NCBI RefSeq assembly: GCF_040183065.1
Contig: NC_091122.1
Location: 81,383,955 to 81,447,954 of the forward strand
Source of the DNA: Periplaneta americana
Lineage: Eukaryota; Arthropoda; Insecta; Blattodea; Blattidae
DNA: 64,000 bases
Reading direction: 5' to 3'
In this document: positions 13,182-24,849 of the stretch, one piece after another
Numbering within the stretch: the first letter of the stretch is position 1
How the letters are laid out: every line of letters starts with the position of its first letter
Program-made: the position numbers and the translations under genes
Notes under the pieces: model-generated
What the model was told of the DNA's origin: nothing
What the model saw: only the letters and a program-made list of their open reading frames with translations
The model's database searches: none

Positions 13182-15018
13182 GAAACAAGCAGGGGCGTAT
13201 TTTGCGGACTACCGGGGCTACCGGCGGTAGCCCAAGAAAATTACAAAAGAAAAAGTTTATAATATAATATAATGTAATAATTTTGTATTACCGTATTAGT
13301 TTTACCTCAGTAATTAAAATTAAAGTAATTGTTAGATTTATATGCGCTCTCTGCTCTCGAAAAGAAACAAGTTGTCAAGGCGGCATCACTGGAGAAACCG
13401 CTTGTTACAAGGGGTAGCCTGTGACCGTTCCGCTCACGCAAACTGTCTCAAAACTGCCCATCCCCCGCTCCCCTCTGTTTCCATCGGTAGACCGGGTGAG
13501 TTGCCGCTCTCGTGATCGGTTTCTTCGCAGGCGAGAAGCAACATTACCCTTAGTACGATAGCTCATGAATGTGATTGTGTTCTTGAAGTGCAGTATTTTA
13601 AATTTGTGATTTGTTCAAGAGTCTAAGAGTTATATTAATTGTGAATTATTAAGTTTTTAATTTCCCAATTAAGTGATATTGTGAAAAATATGGCAGAACA
13701 AGTTTCTGGAGAGGTTTGTGTTGAAAATGACTGTGTAATGGAAGGTTTATTAAAAGTGCCTTTTAACCGTCGTACATACAACGAGAAAGTTGAAATTGTG
13801 AAAATGGAAAGACCAACTCCTGAGTTAAATTTGTCCATGGACATAAAAGAAAAACAGCGTGAGTACACACGCCATTTCACTTCAACATCATATGGTAAGT
13901 GGAATTGGTTGTGTGGTAGTTCTAAACTGTCTAAACTATTTTGCTGGCCATGTTTGTTATTTAGCCGCGAAACTAATGTGTGGTCAAAAGAGGGGTTTTC
14001 TAATATGAACTCCCTTCGAACGGCAGTCCTAAAACACGACAAATCAAAAGCTCATATTTGTAGTAGCATGAAATTTGCAAACTTTGGGAAGACAAGAATT
14101 GATTTACAGCTAGATAAGCAAAAAGCTCTACACATCAACCAACACAATGCTCTTGTGAAAAAAAAATCGGGAGATTTTACTACGTCTTATTAACGCAGTC
14201 TGCTTTCTAGGAAAACAAGAATTGGATTTTCGGGGTCATAATGAGAGTGTGGAATCAGACAATAAAGGAAATTATATTGAATATTTAAGTTCCTTAAGTG
14301 AATTTGACCATTTACTGGCCAATCATCTTGAGAGTTCAACAGTATTCCGTGGTACTTCTCCCGCAATTCAGAATGACTTAATATTTGCTATAAGTGGGGT
14401 TATGATAAAGAACATAAAATCTGAAATAGAAGAAGCACTTTTTGTGGCCATTGTTGTTGATGAAACAAGTGACTGCTCTAATCAGAGTCAACTGTCCACT
14501 GTTTTAAGATACGTCGACAGTACTGCCAATGTTCAAGAACGGTTTATAGAATTCACAAATGTCAGTTCGGGCAAAACTGCTGCTGCTTTGTTTCAGCATG
14601 TGGAAGGTATTATAGCAGAATACAATGTCGGCAATAAGTTAATTGCACAGACATACGATGGTGCTTAAGTTATGGCGGGAAATCTTAATGGCTTAAAAAC
14701 AAAAGTTCAAGAAAAGTATCCTCAAGCACTATTTGTCCATTGTTACAGCCATGTTCTCAATTTAGTTTTGCAACAAACTACTTTATCCATTCCAGGATGC
14801 CGCATTTTTTTCAAAACACTGTCGGGTTTAGCTGCATTTTTCTCATCATCTCCTAAAAGATCAGAAAAACTCAAGGAATTTATGAAAAAGAAACTCCCAA
14901 AAGTAGCACCAACTACATGGAATTTTACATCTCGGCTTGTAAATACAGTAAAGAAATACAGAGAACAACTGACTGCTTTCTTTGAAAATATCATTTGTAA
15001 TGACTCTGAAGAAAACTG

Positions 15019-15062
<44 letters not shown>

Positions 15063-16022
15063 TAATTGTGCAGGCTCAAGGATATTTGAATTTTTCACAC
15101 AGTTTCAGAATATATTTCTTCTTGAAGTCTATGCTAGAGTGTTCGCACATACAGATGTGCTCTACAATATTCTTCAGACAAAAAGTCTAGACATAGCATA
15201 CTGCTTGCAAGAGGTATCAGAGTTAAAAAAATACTATATCCGAGTTCAGACGTAGTGGGTTTCCGTCCATATGGAGTAATATGGAAAATGAAAATTCTTC
15301 AGACAATACAATGGAACCACCATTAAAGCGAAGAAAAGGAGATGATGAATTGAAATACAGGCAGCTGTACTACAGCATACTAGATCGTATGCACATGGAA
15401 ATTACTGACAGATTTTCTGATTATGGAAAGCTTCAGTTCACACATCTTCTAGATTCTCAAAAATTTTCTGCTTATAGAGAAAACTTCCCGAATGAGGCAC
15501 TAAACAAATTATTTCAGTCCTATTACAGTCACTTTGATCAAGTACGTTTGAAAAATGAATTAAGTGTAATATATTCAGCAGAAGTCTTTGATTTTTCGAA
15601 CAAACCTATCCATGAAATATTATCTGCCATATATGAAAACCAGCTGAACCAAGTTATTCCTGAAGTCCTTAAATTGGCAACATTAATTGTGACAATACCA
15701 GCTACGTCAGCATCGGTAGAAAGAACATTTTCTGCGTTGAAGAGAATAAAACCCTACTGTAGATCAACTCATACACAAGAACGTTTATCCGGCTTGGCAC
15801 TGATGTCCATTGAAAAGTCATTTCTACAGAAACTTCGCAAGCGGCCCAACTGTAATTTCAATGACGAAGTCATCAAAGTATTTTCGTCTCAATCAAGACG
15901 TCTGGAATTCACATATAAATGGGTAAGGAATTTTATTATAGGGATTTTAAAATATATTTTGTGTAATAATAGGGTCAGTGGTAGCCCAGACCCTTAAACC
16001 AGTATACGCCACTGGAAACAAG
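13182..16022 (+). mobile_element. hAT transposon, ZMYM1-like group, with GAAACAAG duplications
   Basis: The element spans 13190-16014 (2825 bp). The left end is CAGGGGCGTATTTTGCG and the right end, reversed, CAGTGGCGTATACTGG; both subterminal parts also share GGTAGCCC-type sequence. GAAACAAG is duplicated exactly at 13182-13189 and 16015-16022. It was inserted into DNA now read as TCGA-GAAACAAG-TTCCTGG, inside the 9.1-kb composite element and next to a satellite unit. The transposase gene is broken (separate entry). Confidence 0.9.
13681..15997 (+). pseudogene. hAT transposase, zinc finger MYM-type 1-like, broken
   Basis: Successive pieces read like a hAT protein of the ZMYM1/Tip100 kind. 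13681-14193 holds the TTF-type zinc finger region (RHFTSTSYGKWNWLCGS, LFCWPCLLF). 14222-14668 holds FVAIVVDETSDCSNQSQL, the first catalytic aspartate. 14672-15190 holds QALFVHCYSHVLNLV, the CxxH motif, and a run of 14 aspartates encoded by an expanded (GAT)n at about 15019-15062. 15281-15997 holds the dimerisation domain with TIPATSASVERTFSALKRIK and the last catalytic glutamate. Breaks: a stop near 14191, a stop at 14666 in place of the residue after QTYDGA, and loss of frame between about 15070 and 15281. The first piece lacks an ATG directly at its start; the ATG at 13690 (MAEQVS) is likely. Confidence 0.85.
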
Positions 16023-16169
16023 TTCCTGGTCTAGATCGAGAAGGCATTAATATCAGTCTTCAGTTTGAACCCAGTCAGGGCTATATTTGCCAAGTTCAAT
16101 CTCCGACATTTGATTATTAATTTTGGCTACAGCAGAGTCACATTCGCTTCCAACGAATATCCGTCTTCA

Positions 16170-16972
16170 GTTATATTTCAGATATATTTCAACTTGTAAC
16201 ATCACTGCGCAATTAAAATAATGTGGGATTTTTACATACATTGTGATTACACTATAATGTGTTAAAATATTTGTGTATCAGTAGTAATATTTTATACAAC
16301 ACAGTTACAGTTAAGTCATGTCATCATTAGATTCTATATAATTGCGGTTGTGTTGCATCTAAAGTTACACCACACAAGATAATAGTCTAGGTCAGATTAA
16401 AAAAAATAACAATTTTAGGTTTAATAATTTATGGTACAAGTTACTGGTACTGCTTAATTTTCAGCGAAGTAGAGTTATAATACTTTTGAAAATATCCAAG
16501 TTTAACATGCATAATAAACAGTGTTACATGTACTACAGTGAATGAAACGTACTTTATGTTAATTTCATCCCTTTGTTTCACTGATTCACAAACAAATTTT
16601 AGTCATGAACGTACTGATGGATAAGGTGCTGGTAATGCTTAATTTCCAGTGAAGTAAAGTTATAATATAGGTACTTTTGAAAATATGCAAATTTAACATG
16701 AATAATAAACAATGTTACATTTACTGCAGTGAATGAAACTTATTTTATGTTAATTTAATCTCTTCATTCACTGGTTCACTAACAAATCATGGAAGTACTG
16801 ATGGATAAGATGGTTTCTCCTGGCATTATTTTCTGCTACATTTGGGTGGTTGTTCGCCGCTTGAGGGAAATTATGCACAACGTTAATGGCATCCAACTAG
16901 TCTTCGGTAACAGGAGGTATATTTTCATTCTCATTGCAAGCTATATTGTGTAAAATAGCTGTTTAAAAGAGA
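16170..16972 (-). pseudogene. PIF/Harbinger 3' fragment (end of transposase and downstream region)
   Basis: Minus-strand 16972-16820 codes for AILHNIACNENENIPPVT, then LDAIN and NFPQAANNHPN, the C-terminal end of the PIF transposase found at 23540-23730 on the other strand, with a TAG stop inside. The adjoining 16170-16820 matches the flank 23740-24170 in inverse order and contains a 185-bp tandem duplication (TTAATTTTCAGCGAAG at 16454 and TTAATTTCCAGTGAAG at 16639). It is cut off at 16972 by the GTCGAC-rich array. Clearly a dead fragment. Confidence 0.75.
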
Positions 16973-17510
16973 GGTTAAACCGTCGACTGTCGACTGACAT
17001 TTGAAAGAGAGGTTAAACCGTCGACTGTCGACTGACATTTAAAAGAGAGGTTAAAGTGACAGACGTTCATTGTGTAAATATATTCATAAGCAATTAATAT
17101 AATTGCGCTTTTTATGTATCTATAATAAAGAATAATTAAATTTCGGGGTTCGAACCGTCGACTGACATTTAAAACAGAGGTTAAACCGTCGACTGTTGAC
17201 TGACATTTAAAAGAGAGGTTAAAGTGACAGACGTTCATAGTGTAAATATATTCATAAACAATATAATTGCGCTTTTTATGTACCTATAATAAAAGAGAGG
17301 TTAAAGTGACAGACGTTCATTGCGTAAATATATTCATAGACAATTAATATAATTGCGCTTTTTATATACCTACAATAAAGAATAATTTCATTTCGGGGTT
17401 CGAACCGTCGACTGGCATTAAAAGGAGAGGTTAAAGTGACTGACGTTCATTATTTAAATATAATCATAGACAAATTAATATAATTGCGCTTTTTATGCCA
17501 CTCTAGTGAC
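16973..17510. repeat. Higher-order tandem array with GTCGAC cores
   Basis: Short units GAGAGGTTAAACCGTCGACT of about 38-42 bp alternate with longer units containing GAGAGGTTAAAGTGACAGAC, GTTCATTGTGTAAATATATT and TATAATTGCGCTTTTTATG. Long units start at about 17046, 17214, 17294 and 17427. The ends of long units run into TTTCGGGGTTCGAACCGTCG. The array lies directly inside the right end of the 9.1-kb element. No coding sense. Confidence 0.8.
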
Positions 17511-17655
17511 AGCTTCGTAAACTACGCCATCAATTGCATGCATAAAACCGTCAGACTTCTTTTATTATGGCAGTGCTTTTGAATCCCATTGTACTTGCAT
17601 GCGTGCAATAACGACCTAAGCAGGGACCGCTAAACTTTACGATTGCCCATATCAG

Positions 17656-18299
17656 AACGGAGAACCAGAGCCTTCTTTAGTTACAAGCCGGGGCCATACG
17701 TCGCAACACTGTAATTAACTGTCACCCGGAGGCCGACCATACAGGACACGTGTTTGTGCTAATGCCGATTTTCAATGTAAATTAATGTTACAATATAAGT
17801 GTGTGTCGATGGAATTATGTTTGCTGTCGTACCAAACTTAATTGTTGATATATTATAAATTAAATGCGCATTGGTGATAAAAAGACAAGACAATAAATGA
17901 AAATAAAATGGTTGCAGTCTTTGGGAATTTTTACGGTTATTGATGACAAAGTAATTGACTATTCTATTAAATATTAAATATTGTATAACTACATTTGGCT
18001 CTACTGCAGTATTTGTCCCGGTATGCTGTAACATCTGAAGGAGTGCCAACATAGGCCTATTTCAAGCGCTATTTGCGCTACCAACCTTAACTCATCTGCC
18101 TCCACTGTAACGAAAATTGTTACTTATGCCAATCTTCCTCTCGATAAAACCTAATGCAGGTCGAGCAGAGAGTATAGGTCGCGCCAGGGATTTTGGCAGA
18201 TGGATTTTCTTATTGTGAACTGGAGAGCGAGTCCTCACCGCTGAAGATCGGCTGTTATCTCTGTCGCAGTGGAATGGGTAGGACATAAGAGTAAACATG
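17656..18299. other. Unassigned DNA; 27-bp inverted match to 29403-29429
   Basis: CCAGAGCCTTCTTTAGTTAC followed by AAGCCGG at 17665-17691 is the exact complement of 29403-29429. CAGAACG lies just outside both (17653-17659 and 29430-29436). No gene is recognised in the rest of this stretch. Confidence 0.5.
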
Positions 18300-18790
18300 C
18301 ACGCCCGAGTATTCTATTGAACTGTGCACAGTCACCTCCAAAAACTAAACAAATATCACAGTAGTCTATATGTGTCTTTGGTATTCCCAAGAGACTTGTT
18401 CGATTAATTAAAATGCGTCTCAATGAAACTTACAGCAGAGTCCGTATAGGCCAGTTTCTATCTGAAGCTTTTCCAATTCACTGCGGGCTAAAGCAAGGAG
18501 ATGCACTATCACCTTTACTTTTTAACCTCGCTCTAGAATATGCCATTAGAAAAGTTCAGGATAACAGAGTAGGTTTGGAATTGAACGGGTTACATAAGCT
18601 TCTTGTCTATGCGGATGACGTGAATATGTTAGGAAAAACTCCACAAACGATTAGGGAAAACACGGAAATTTTACTTGAAGCAAATAAAGCGATAGGTTTG
18701 GTAGTAAATCCCGAAAAGACAAAGTATATGATTATGTCTCGTGACCAGAATATTGTACAAAATGGAAACATAATCTGTTATATATATGGA
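18300..18790 (+). pseudogene. LINE reverse-transcriptase fragment
   Basis: The frame from about 18413 reads RLNETYSRVRIGQFLSE, then HCGLKQGDALSPLLFNLALE (the SPLLFN palm motif), KLLVYADDVNMLG (the catalytic YADD box) and NPEKTKYMIMSR. Upstream 18310-18412 continues the same protein in other frames with stops (VFPRDLFD). Both ends of the protein are missing, so it is a 5'- and 3'-truncated copy of a non-LTR element, with one clean block of about 125 codons. Its wording differs from the other three LINE types in the window, so it is another family. Confidence 0.85.
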
Positions 18791-18814
18791 AATATGTTAA
18801 TCCTTAGTCAATAG

Positions 18815-20031
18815 ATAAGATTGAGTTTTACGAAATACGAACATTAAGGGATGGAAAATAGGAGGCAGTAATGATCAAAATAATTATACCGATTTATTTT
18901 TTTTAACCATCAGAAGTGCAGCCTTTAACTTTAAACAATGATTCACTCATAAAATTGGGTTAGACTATTCATCTCATCTCTCAGAATTGTTTCTAAAATG
19001 TATAAGGAAAGTAAAAAAATTCAATTTCATGTAGGCTACTCCCTTGAAATAACTTCAGTTTTTTTTTTTTTTTTTTTTACTTCCGAGCAGAAAGGAGAGA
19101 GAAAGAAGTAGACGATTTAAAAAATTCACTAAACTATATTTAACTAGAGACGTAAAATTTAAAATGAAGATTACTCTGTACAATATTGGTTAAACATTCT
19201 TAGATTTTTTAAATACCATATCCTAAGGTACTGATGAAAAGGCAGAAGGGAGTGAGAAATCTCATGTCATCCGATCTCGTTGAAAGTCGATATCTGGGGA
19301 TCTTTGCTTTCACAGAATACGAATAAGGTATTATTTAGTCCGACTTTGTCACTAAAGTGGTGGAGTGGGACAAAAATGGGTGAAAAATTAAATTAGATAT
19401 CTTAGGAGTTTTCGAGACGAAAATTACGTGCGAATTCAATATGGCAGTTTCAGTACTATGAATTATATTTTAAAGAATTAGACATCGGATATCGCACAGG
19501 TAACACATGTACAGTATTTAAGGGGGTATGTAACACCTTTTGATAGTAGGCCTATACATTTAGTAAAATCCAAAGTGTAATTTCTACATATTCTGAATGA
19601 ATGTTGTGCTGGAATTTAGTATAGTCATTAGCCAATACCTCTAGATTAATAAACAACTTTTTAGAATCCATAAAATACAGTATTTATTGTGAATGGTAAT
19701 TATATTTTTCAATTGGTGCAATTTGTGCAGGGAAAATTGGTTTCTCCGATATTTTGTACGATTTCGAATATTTTAAAATGCTTTCTTCTCTGTTTTATTC
19801 ACAATGTGCGTGTGAAGAAATTATTGCCCTTGTAATATCCATTACAATCCTATTTATTATACTCTTATATAAATCTAACTTCCGCAGCATGCAATTTTAC
19901 CCAATTAACCAAATTATATTTTGATTATTAAGAAGAATCGTACTTTTATTAACTTGAATTGTCGCACCACCAGTAGACGATCCCTAGATTATTACTGGAC
20001 AAATCTTGTATATTGATCTGGTAAGGGTAGG

Positions 20032-20092
<61 letters not shown>

Positions 20093-20499
20093 AATGCAAT
20101 GCTTTTTCCTTTTAATTAAGAATTAATTTAATTTAGAAAATGTAGGAGACGTATTGTAAAATCATTGCGAACGGAAGTCATTTACATTTATTAAAGGTAT
20201 TCTTTGAGTAGGACTGTACCGTGGTGTGTTTCATAATAAGGATAATTGATATGAGCTGCTGTTATGAAAATATGAACGACTCAGAATGTTATCGCATCTC
20301 ATTCTCGCAGCTTACACAAACAATATTGGCTCGCCTACTGGAAATGTCATCGAGGTCATCTGCCAAAATCGGTGCCTCCGACTATACAAGACGCGCAAAG
20401 AGTGTAAAATACTGCTGTCTTATTACAAAGATTATGTTTGTAGTAGGTAGGAACGGTTCACCTATGGAACCGCCAACATAGGAACCAATTAAGGCCGAA
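18815..20499. other. No gene recognised; (AT)n microsatellite
   Basis: AT-rich DNA with a poly-T tract near 19060 and an (AT)n run at about 20034-20088. An 86-codon frame at 20221-20481 has no recognisable domain and begins with a non-ATG codon; I do not call it a gene. Confidence 0.5.
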
Positions 20500-21320
20500 T
20501 TCGAGCCCCGAAAATATATAATTCATCATTATAGGTATTAAAAATTACAGGAAAAGTTCAAAAACATGTACACGCAATGCTGCACTTCCGCGAAATTACA
20601 GTCTGTAGTTTGGATTCAGTGACGGCATTATATCCTGGATTTGAGCTCCGAAAATTTATAATTCTTTATTAGAGACATAAAAAATGCAGGAAAAATCTAA
20701 AAACTTGTATAGACAATGCACATCTTCCGCCAAATTACAGTCTCTTGCTTGGACAAAGTGACGGCAATATTTCCTGAGTTCGAATACCGAATGTGTAGGC
20801 TATAAAATTGTTTATTAGAGGCATAAAAATTTCCAGGAAAAATCTAAAAACTTGTACATACTGCTCGACCTCCGCCAAATTACAGTTTGTAGTTTGGACC
20901 CAGTGACGGCATTATTTCCTGGGTTTGAGCCCCGAAAACTTATAATTTTTTATTAAAGGAATAAAACATTTCAGGAAAAACTAAAAACTTGTATACACAA
21001 TGCAAATCTTCCTCCACATTACAGTCTGTAGTTTTAACCCAATGACGGAATTACTTCCTCAGTTCGAATCCTGAAAATGTATAATTGCTTATTGCAGGAC
21101 TAAAGAATTGCAGGAAAAATCTAAACTTGTATACATAATGAACCCCCTCCGTTTAATATCGGACTGTAGTTTGAATCTAGTGAGCGTATCTCCTTAGTTC
21201 GAGCCCCTCAAAATTAAAATTCATTAATGTGGGTATGAAGGATTTGCTGGAAAATCTAAATCTAAAAAAACCTTACATATTGAACCCCTTCCGCTAAATT
21301 TCAGTCGTCACTGTCTTCTC
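20500..21320. repeat. ~140-bp satellite array, 6 diverged units
   Basis: The motif GAGCCCCGAAAAT (or a close variant) occurs at 20503, 20643, 20782, 20927, 21065 and 21201, giving spacings of 136-145 bp. Other shared blocks are ATTACAGTCTGTAGTTTG, CAGTGACGGCATTATTTCCT and CAGGAAAAATCTAAAAACTT. Unit order and wording resemble the 134-bp satellite at 10.05-10.53 kb (GCAGTTTGAACCCAGTGAGG / GGCAATATTTGCTC / CCCCGA), so the two arrays are diverged members of one family. Confidence 0.82.
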
Positions 21321-21363
21321 AGTCATTGTTTTATTTTCACTCTTTTCTTTCCTTAATGAACTG

Positions 21364-22985
21364 AACTTTGAGACGAGACAGAGTGGACACAGGGCAGAGA
21401 AGGCACAGAAATGACAGAGTGAACTGAGTGTACAGAGAGTGGACTAAAATACAGAGAGTGGACTGTGAGTAGGCCTACAGAGAGTGGAATGAAAGGATAG
21501 GCAGTGGACTGAGAGAACAGAAAGTGGTCTGAGAGAAAAGAGAGTAGACTGAGAGGATAGATGGAGCACTGTGTGGGTAGCGAGGGAACTAAAAGAAAAG
21601 AGAGGGAACTGAAAGAAAAGAGAGGGACCAGAGAGTGAACTGAGAGAAGAGAGCGTGGACAGAGAGGATAGAGTTGACTGAGAGAACAGAGAGTGTACTG
21701 AGAGCACAGAGTGTGGACTCAGAGGACAGAGTGAAGACAGAGAGTGGACTGAGAAGACAAAGAGTGGACTGATAGGACATAGAGTGAACAGAGAGTGATC
21801 TGAGAGAACAGGGAAGGGACAGAGAGTAGACTGAGGTGACAGAGAGTGGACTGAGAGAACAGAGTGGGATGAAAAACTGAGAGTGGATTGAATGTACAGT
21901 GAGTGAACTGAGAGGACAGAGAGTGGACTGAGAGGATAGAGAGAAGACTGAGAGTGAACTGGGGCAACTGCGAGTCAGAATTCTTTCCTCTGAGTCCTCT
22001 CTGTGCTCACTCACTGTAATTTCAGTATCGGTACTCTCTTTGATATCGGTCCACTGTGTTTCCTTTCCGTTTTCTACTACCTCAGTCCTCTCTCTCTCTG
22101 TCCTCTCGGTCCAATCTGCATCTTCTCAGTTCACTCGTTTTCTCCTCAGCCCGCTCCATCCTCTCAGTTTTCTTTGTATCACTTTCCGTCCTTTCAATCC
22201 ATACAATGTACTCTCAATTCACTCTCTGTAATCTCTGCCCCTTCTCTGTCCTCTCAGTCCACTCTCTTTTCTCTCAGTTCACTGTTTGTTCTTTTAGCTC
22301 ATTCCCATTCCTCTTGTTCATTCCCTATCCTCTCAGTCAATTCCCTATCCTCTCAGGCTACACACTGTTGTCTGAGTCCTCTCCCTGTCGTCTCCGTCCA
22401 CTCTGTCCCTTCATTCCATTCTCTGCCCCTCAGTCTACTCTCTGTACTCTCAATTCACTCTCTGTAATCTCTGTCCTCTCAGTCCACTTCCTTTCCTCTC
22501 AGTCTACTCTCTGTCCCCTCCGTCTACTCTCTGTCCTCTCAGTCCACTCTCTGATCTCTCAGTCTACTCACCATCCTCGCTCTCCACCTTCTTGTCACTC
22601 AGTTGTCTCTGTTCCCTCTGTTCTCTTAGCTTACTCCCTATCCCACAGTGCTCTATCTATCCTCCCAGGCTCCTCTCTGTCCACTATCTTCTCTCAGTTC
22701 ACTCTCTGTACACTCAGATCATTCTCTGTCCTCTCAGTCCACTCTCTGATCTCTCAGTCTACTCACCATCCTCGCTCTCCACCTTCCTGTCACTCAGTTC
22801 AGTCTCTGTTCCCTCTGTTCTCTTAGCTTACTCCCTATCCCACAGTGCTCTATCTATCCTCCCAGGCTCCTCTCTGTCCTCTCAGTCCACTATCTTCTCT
22901 CAGTTCACTCTCTGTACTCTCAGATCATTCTCTGTCCTCTCAATCCACTCTCTGTACTCTAATTCCAGTCTCTGTTCTCTCAGTC
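21364..22985. repeat. ~20-bp minisatellite in two opposed arms (large imperfect palindrome)
   Basis: From about 21364 to 21965 the unit is GACTGAGAGGACAGAGAGTG. From about 22010 to 22985 the same unit runs in reverse complement, CACTCTCTGTCCTCTCAGTC. The switch lies near 21985. Units vary by a few bases. Within the right arm a longer block is itself duplicated (about 22550-22720 and 22740-22925, sharing CACCATCCTCGCTCTCCACC). The apparent serine/leucine-rich open frames over both arms follow from the repeat and are not genes. The right arm ends exactly where PIF transposase sequence begins. Confidence 0.88.
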
Positions 22986-23733
22986 CTTGCAAAAGTTTCT
23001 ACAGCTATAGGACATTTGTCACAGCGTTATATCAACATGCCAACAAAACCTAAAGGAACGGCAAGGGTTAAGCACGGATTTTATACTAACTATATAAGTG
23101 CAATTGACTGAACACATGTGAAAATACAATCACCAGGTGGAGGAGATGCAGAAATCTTCAGATATCGAAAGGATTTTTTTTTTCAATTAATGTGCAAACT
23201 GTGTCTGATTCTTCCTTGTTGATTCGAGACATTGTGGCTAGGTGGCCAGGCTCATCTCATGACTCACATATTTTTAATTCTTCAATAATTAAGAGGCGAT
23301 TTAAAGATGGAGAATTTGGTGCAGCCATTCTAGTTGGAGATAGTGGATATGCTGTACAAAATTATCTCATTACATCACTGACAATTACACACACGCCAGA
23401 GGAACAACTTTTTCAGGTGGCCATCATAAGGACTAGAAGTCCAGTAGAGAGAGCTATGGGGTATAGAAAAGAAGATTTGCTGTTTTAGCTACTGGAATCA
23501 GACTAAAATTGGACAGAATTCAAAGTGTAATTGCGGCAACAGCTATTTTACATAATATAGCTTGCAATGAGAATGAAAATATACCTCCTGTTACTGATGA
23601 CCAGTTGGATGCCATTAATGCTGTGCATAACTTCCCTCAAGCAGCTAACAACCACCGAAATGTAGCAGAAAATAATATCAGGCGAAACCACCTTATCCAT
23701 CAGTACTTCCATGATTTGTTGGTGAACCAGTGA
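22986..23733 (+). pseudogene. PIF/Harbinger transposase, 5'-truncated and broken
   Basis: Pieces in order: IGHLSQRYINMPTKPKGTAR, VKHGFYTNYISAID, a TGA at 23109-23111 where cysteine of D-C-T-H-V is expected, THVKIQSPGGGDAEIFR, then NVQTVSDSSLLIRDIVARWP, GSSHDSHIFNSS, AAILVGDSGYAV, and RTRSPVERAMGY. These are HARBI1-type DDE motifs: the SxHDSxIF and GDSGY blocks carry catalytic aspartates and the VER block the glutamate. After a frame change near 23475-23500 the C-terminus (TAILHNIACNENEN ... HQYFHDLLVNQ) ends at 23733. The N-terminal third is missing, replaced by the minisatellite. At least one stop and two frame changes are present. Confidence 0.85.
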
Positions 23734-23739
23734 AGGAAG

Positions 23740-24840
23740 AGATTAAATTAACATAAAATAAGTTTCATTCACTGTAGTACATGTAACATTGTTTATTATT
23801 CATGTTAAACTTGGATATTTTCAAAAGTATATATTATAACTTTACTTCACTGAAAATTAAGGAGTACCAGTAACTTACACCATAATTATTAAGCCTAAAT
23901 TATTATTTTTTTTTAAACCTGACTTATTATCTTGTGTGGTGTAGCTTTAGATGCAACACAACCTCCAGAATATAGAATCTAATGATGACCTGACTTAAGT
24001 GTAACTGTGTTGTATAAAATATTACTACTGATACACAAACATTTTAACACTTTATAGTGTAGTCACAATTTATGTAAAAATCCCACTTTATTTTAATTAC
24101 ACAGTGATGTTACAAGTTGATATATATCTGCATTTGTATCAAAATTATATCAATGTCGGATTTCAATGACAGAACGTAACTAATTACTAGAAATATGCAG
24201 CGTGTTTATTTTCTAACATATAAGAAATTAGCTGGAGGGAATATACTGTATATTTCATATTATGTTCATGCTATTAAAATAATTAGAAATGAAACTAACA
24301 ATTGATTTATGAACATTTTGATGTCATGTTATAATTAGGCCTAGGCCTACTGTTTTTTTCTTATGTATTATTACTATATTATAAATAAGCCATAAATAAA
24401 TTATGTGATAGGTGATAACATGCAATAAATTTTGTTTTTAAATTGGAATTAAGTTAAACTACCTACTGATTAACTTGTTATTCAATTACTTAAGAAGCTA
24501 CATAAATTTAAATATCTTCTGTTTTAAGTAGCATGATAACCTGATGTGATATGTTGATTATGGTATTATTAATACAGTGAATGATATAAACCGAATGACT
24601 TTATGAAAATATCAAAATGACATCATAACATATTAGGACCACTAAAAACTACTACAAAACTAAAGTTATCAATACTGTCTTTAAATATATAAGTTACCAG
24701 TACCTAAAGTGATTTAATACGTTAGATTACAATTTTTAATTTAAATAAAGGAGAACATATAGATTTGAACAAAATAAACACCATAACTACATCAAAATGT
24801 TGTGATTTCAGTTAGCTGTTTGTTTTAAGGTCCAATTCCC
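23740..24840. other. PIF element middle region between two convergent genes
   Basis: 23740-24170 is the inverted, diverged counterpart of 16170-16640 (CATTCACTGTAGTACATG, TGTGTTGTATAAAATATTAC). 24170-24840 is AT-rich and without coding sense. Together they form the stretch between the transposase end and the end of the Myb-like gene. Confidence 0.6.
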
Positions 24841-24849
24841 TATTCCTAA

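Larger units (their letters stand above)
8537..17655. mobile_element. 9.1-kb composite element with ~50-bp TIRs and exact 8-bp target duplication
   Basis: The left end 8545-8597 starts GGCAATCGTAAAGTTTAG and continues through CGGTCCCTGCTTA; the right end 17595-17647 is its near-perfect complement. CATATCAG lies directly outside both ends (8537-8544 and 17648-17655). This is a textbook insertion boundary; 8-bp duplications are made by hAT and P elements. Removing the nested P-like element and hAT leaves about 4.9 kb, in which no transposase of its own is recognised: there are satellite units, a PIF fragment and tandem repeats. It is therefore a non-autonomous or heavily altered element used as a landing pad. 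Confidence 0.75.

Noticed and set aside
14861-15079. Frame with a long isoleucine run
   Set aside because: It is the antisense of the (GAT)n aspartate run in the hAT gene.
17759-18298. Minus-strand frames of 60-100 codons
   Set aside because: No domain, no codon bias visible by eye, and no supporting splice or promoter context.
21444-23053. Several long serine/leucine-rich open frames on both strands
   Set aside because: All lie on the 20-bp minisatellite, which lacks stops in several frames. The repetitive composition explains them.
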